From: Aeromicrobium sp.
Lineage (GTDB): Bacteria > Actinomycetota > Actinomycetes > Propionibacteriales > Nocardioidaceae
Direction: 5' to 3'
Assembly (NCBI GenBank): GCA_023254755.1
Contig: JALRKU010000385.1
Coordinates: forward strand, 1-33,260
Length of the DNA: 33,260 nt
The position numbers were made by a program, and so were the translations under genes. The notes below the pieces were generated by a model. It had not been told where the DNA came from. It saw only the letters and a list, made by a program, of their open reading frames with translations, and searched no databases. Below are positions 30,663 to 33,260 of this stretch, in pieces. Numbering within the stretch: the first letter of the stretch is position 1; each line of letters opens with the position of its first letter.

Positions 30663-31568
30663 TCAGATCAGACCCTTGTCGGTCAGCCACTGCTTGGCCA
30701 GGTCGGCCGGCTTGGCCTTGTCGGCGCCCTGGTTCTTGGCGTTCAGATCCAGCAGGTCCTGCGTCGTGAGCTCGGCCGAGATCTTGTCGAGGACGTCCTC
30801 GACCTTGTCGCTGGCCTTCTTGTCGGCGATCAGCGGGATGACGTTCTGCGCCGCGATGAGGTTCTCGGGATCCTCGAGCGTCACGAGGTCGTTCTCGACG
30901 ATCGACGGCGTGGTGGAGTAGATGTCGGCCACGTCGACCTTGCCGTCGAGCAGCGCCTTGAGGGTGGCGGGGCCGCCGCCGTCGCTGATCGGCGTGAACT
31001 TGATCCCGGTGATGCCGTAGACCTTCTCCAGACCGGGGATGCCGTACGAGCGGGTCTTGAACTCGGGGTTGGCGCCCAGCTTGAGGCCGTCGATCTTCTT
31101 CAGGTCGGCGATCGTGGTGAGTCCGTTCTTCTCCGCGAACTCCTTGGTGACGTTGAGGGAGTCCTTGTCCTCGGCCGCCGACGCGTCGAGCACCTCGAGG
31201 TCCTCGGGCAGGGCGTCGTCGAGCGCGTCGTCGATCTGCTCGGGCGACGTGGCCGTGGCCTCGGGGTCGAAGTAGGTGAGCAGGTTGCCCGAGTACTCCG
31301 GCACCAGGTCGATCTCGCCGTTCTGCAGGGCCTTGATGTAGACCTCACGAGCACCGATGTTGAGCTTGGTCTCGACCTTGACACCCTCGGCCTCGAGGGC
31401 CTGGGCGTAGATCTCGGCGAGGATCTCGTTCTCGGGGAACGCGGCCGAGCCGACCGTGATGGTGTCGGACGCGGACTGCTCGCCCTCGGTCGGGTCGCCC
31501 CCGCACGCGGCGAGGGACAGACCCAGGACGGCCGTCGCGGCGACGGCGGTGAGCTTGCGAGTGAACAT
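30663..31568 (-). CDS. Osmoprotectant ABC transporter substrate-binding lipoprotein (OpuC/ProX-like)
   Basis: A 301-residue lipoprotein. The signal peptide ends in a lipobox LAAC with Cys22. The mature part is an OpuAC/QAT-family binding protein: ITVGSAAFPENEILAEIYAQAL, VPEYSGNLLTYF and DVADIYSTTPSI are typical of glycine betaine, choline or carnitine binders. It would deliver a quaternary ammonium solute to the two permeases encoded upstream. The ATG at 31568 begins the signal peptide; a purine-rich AGAAGAGAA site precedes it. It is the last gene of a four-gene operon and is followed by the bidirectional hairpin at 30608-30647. Confidence 0.93.
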   Translation of the reverse strand: MFTRKLTAVAATAVLGLSLAACGGDPTEGEQSASDTITVGSAAFPENEILAEIYAQALEAEGVKVETKLNIGAREVYIKALQNGEIDLVPEYSGNLLTYFDPEATATSPEQIDDALDDALPEDLEVLDASAAEDKDSLNVTKEFAEKNGLTTIADLKKIDGLKLGANPEFKTRSYGIPGLEKVYGITGIKFTPISDGGGPATLKALLDGKVDVADIYSTTPSIVENDLVTLEDPENLIAAQNVIPLIADKKASDKVEDVLDKISAELTTQDLLDLNAKNQGADKAKPADLAKQWLTDKGLI

Positions 31569-31614
31569 GTTCTCTTCTTCTCTCTTCGGGGGAGCTGTTG
31601 CAGTGGAGGTCGGC

Positions 31615-32292
31615 TCAGGCGCCGACCGGACGAGCGGCGGGCCGGCGGCCCGACGCGAGGGACTGGAGGGCGGCGAAGACACCGTCGAGGACGAGCGCCA
31701 GGGCCACGACGACGACCGACCCGCCGGCCATCTGCGGGTAGTCGCTGACGGCCTGGCCGTCGATCAGGTAGCGGCCGAGTCCGCCGAGACCGACGTAGGC
31801 GGCGACCGTCGCCGTGGCGACGACCTGCAGGACCGCCGACCGGATGCCGCCGACGATGATGGGCAGACCGAGCGGGATCTCGACGCGGGTGAGGATCTGC
31901 CACTCGGTGAACCCCATCGCCCGCGCGGCATCGACGGTCTGGCTGTCGACGGCCTCGACGCCGGCGTACGCACCGGCGAGCAGCGGCGGGATCGCGAGGA
32001 CGACGAGGGCGATGAGCGGAGGGGTCAGCCCGATGCCCAGGTACAGCGCGATGAGCGTGAGCAGGCCCAGCGTGGGCAGGGCTCGCATCGCGCCGGTGAG
32101 GGCGACCGCGACCGACCGGAAGCGTCCGGTGTGGCCGATCCAGAACCCCAGCGGGACCGCGATGACGGCCGCGATCGCGATGGTCTCGGCCGTGTAGCCG
32201 ACGTGCTCGAGGAGCCGGTGCGGGATGCCGTCGTCGCCGCTCCAGCGCACGGAGTCGGTGAGCCACTCGACGGTGTCGGTGACGACGCTCAT
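31615..32292 (-). CDS. Osmoprotectant ABC transporter permease (second)
   Basis: A 225-residue inner-membrane permease of the OpuCB/OpuCD (BPD_transp_1) type, with about six TM segments. The EAA-loop region reads VDSQTVDAARAMGFTEWQILTRVEIPLGLPIIVGGIR (about residues 115-152), the contact site for the ATPase. ATG 32292 overlaps the stop of the upstream permease gene as ATGA (32289-32292), so the two are coupled. The gene lies 46 nt before the lipoprotein gene. Confidence 0.93.
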   Translation of the reverse strand: MSVVTDTVEWLTDSVRWSGDDGIPHRLLEHVGYTAETIAIAAVIAVPLGFWIGHTGRFRSVAVALTGAMRALPTLGLLTLIALYLGIGLTPPLIALVVLAIPPLLAGAYAGVEAVDSQTVDAARAMGFTEWQILTRVEIPLGLPIIVGGIRSAVLQVVATATVAAYVGLGGLGRYLIDGQAVSDYPQMAGGSVVVVALALVLDGVFAALQSLASGRRPAARPVGA

Positions 32293-32990
32293 GCGCGCAC
32301 CCCCGTGAACCTGGACCAGAACGCCTGCCTCGGCCGCGACGTGGGCGCCGCGGTGCGCTGGGCCCGCGACCAGGGCATCAGCACTCGCCCGGCGAGCACC
32401 AGCAACAGGTCGAGCAGGAGCGCGAGCAGCACGATCGCGCCGATGCCGATGACGATCTCGGTGAGGAAGTCGCGCCGGAACCCGTCGGTGAACAGGGAGC
32501 CGAGGTTGGAGACGCCGATGAGGCTGGCGACGCTGAGCATGCTGACCGTGCTGACCGACACGACGCGCAGTCCGGCCAGCAGCACCGGACCGGCGAGCGG
32601 CAGCTCGACGCGGAACACGCGTTGCGCTCCGGAGAAGCCGGCTGCGGTGGCGGCGTCGACCACCGCCGGCGACACCGATCCGAAGGCGTCGGTCGCGGTG
32701 CGCACCATGACGGCCGCGGCGTAGGTGGACAGGGCCACGACGACGTTGACGACGCTGAGGAAGCCCGTGCCCAGCACGCCGGGCAGGATCACGAACAGCG
32801 CGATCGACGGGATCGTGTAGAGGACGCCGACCAGGGCGACGGTGAGACCGCGGATGCGGGGGTGCTGGTGGGCGTACCAGCCGATGGGCAGCGACACCGC
32901 GAAGCCGATCAGCGTCGACACGACGCTGATCCAGGCGTGGCGCACGAACAGCTCGCGCACCAGGTCGAGGTTGTCGAGGAGCCAGGTCAT
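32289..32990 (-). CDS. Osmoprotectant ABC transporter permease (first)
   Basis: A 233-residue permease paralogous to the next one, with about six TM segments. The EAA loop is SPAVVDAATAAGFSGAQRVFRVELPLAGPVLLAGLR (about residues 106-141). The N-terminus matches the family (MTWLLDNLDLVRELFVRHAWISV). ATG 32990 lies 7 nt after the ATPase stop. The C-terminal about 20 residues are Arg-rich and variable. Two distinct permeases plus one ATPase and one lipoprotein is the OpuC layout. Confidence 0.93.
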   Translation of the reverse strand: MTWLLDNLDLVRELFVRHAWISVVSTLIGFAVSLPIGWYAHQHPRIRGLTVALVGVLYTIPSIALFVILPGVLGTGFLSVVNVVVALSTYAAAVMVRTATDAFGSVSPAVVDAATAAGFSGAQRVFRVELPLAGPVLLAGLRVVSVSTVSMLSVASLIGVSNLGSLFTDGFRRDFLTEIVIGIGAIVLLALLLDLLLVLAGRVLMPWSRAQRTAAPTSRPRQAFWSRFTGVRA

Positions 32991-32997
32991 CGGCGGG

Positions 32998-33260
32998 TCA
33001 CGCCTTCAGCACGCCGGCGGCCTTGCCGGTGCCGTCGACGACGACCCGGACGCCGTCGCGCTCCTCGACCCGTAGCTCGCGGTGGCCCTTGTCGAGGCCG
33101 ATGAAGCTGCGCACGAAGTCGTCGGCCGGGTGGGCCAGGATGTCGGCCGGTGCGCCGACCTGGGCGACCACACCGCCCTTCTTGAGGATGACGACCTGGT
33201 CGCCGAGCAGGACCGCCTCGTCGATGTCGTGCGTGACGAACACGATCGTCTTGTCGAGCT
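32998..33260 (-). CDS. Osmoprotectant ABC transporter ATP-binding protein (partial, 5' end beyond window)
   Basis: Only the C-terminal about 87 residues are in the window. They include the end of the ATPase core, LDKTIVFVTHDIDEAVLLGDQ, whose switch His is in THD, and the OpuCA/ProV-like segment VAQVGAPADILAHPADDFVRSFIGLDKG. A short C-terminal tail follows, possibly a reduced regulatory region since no CBS pair is visible. Walker A and B and the LSGGQ signature lie outside. It is the first visible gene of the operon. Confidence 0.92.
   Translation of the reverse strand, partial: LDKTIVFVTHDIDEAVLLGDQVVILKKGGVVAQVGAPADILAHPADDFVRSFIGLDKGHRELRVEERDGVRVVVDGTGKAAGVLKA

Overview
The window is GC-rich DNA with strong G/C preference at third codon positions, frequent GTG starts and actinobacterial gene families: an LCP cell-wall ligase with LytR_C domain, a DUF2510-AIM24 protein, a DinB2-type polymerase, a TetR-MMPL pair and a methyl-branched fatty acid operon. 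The tmsA/tmsB-type pair makes 10-methyl fatty acids such as tuberculostearic acid. With the rest of the gene set this suggests a member of Propionibacteriales resembling Aeromicrobium or Nocardioides. That placement is inference, not a match.

Layout. Positions 1-5450 hold a small membrane protein, a cold-shock protein, a flavin-dependent monooxygenase, a small unknown protein, an LCP protein and a type IB topoisomerase. Positions 5600-11520 hold a GAF-GGDEF protein, a Ca2+/H+ antiporter-like protein, a pirin-GNAT pair, and a lipid-flavoured run (lysoplasmalogenase family, acyltransferase, epoxide-hydrolase-like protein). Positions 11500-17100 hold a DEDDh exonuclease, an SDR, an alpha/beta hydrolase, a membrane protein, a VanY-like peptidoglycan peptidase and exonuclease III. 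Positions 17100-18300 hold a DUF559/AbiEi-like gene framed by matching palindromes and inverted repeats. Positions 18300-22050 hold tmsB-tmsA and a metallopeptidase-pirin pair. Positions 22095-22593 hold tRNA-Glu(TTC) followed by a block of repeats built from its own 3' end. Positions 22594-26813 hold a small membrane protein, DinB2, a large AIM24 protein and GluQRS. Positions 26936-30534 hold an alpha/beta hydrolase and a TetR-MMPL operon with a clear promoter and operator. Positions 30663-33260 hold an osmoprotectant (glycine betaine/choline-type) ABC transporter whose ATPase runs off the window.

Three non-coding patterns stand out. (1) The DUF559 gene is bracketed by two 44-bp near-identical hairpins and 16-bp inverted repeats, like a small mobile or repeat-maintaining cassette. 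(2) The last 15-17 bases of tRNA-Glu recur four times within 377 bp, in 116-bp units. (3) A 21-bp repeat containing CGCTGACGAGTCAC sits at three gene ends and supplies their TGA stop codons. In addition, most first genes carry NANNNT exactly 6-7 nt before the start codon, which points to widespread leaderless transcription and was used here to choose starts.

Most of the window is otherwise ordinary housekeeping and envelope or lipid metabolism. No CRISPR array, complete prophage or classical defence island is visible.
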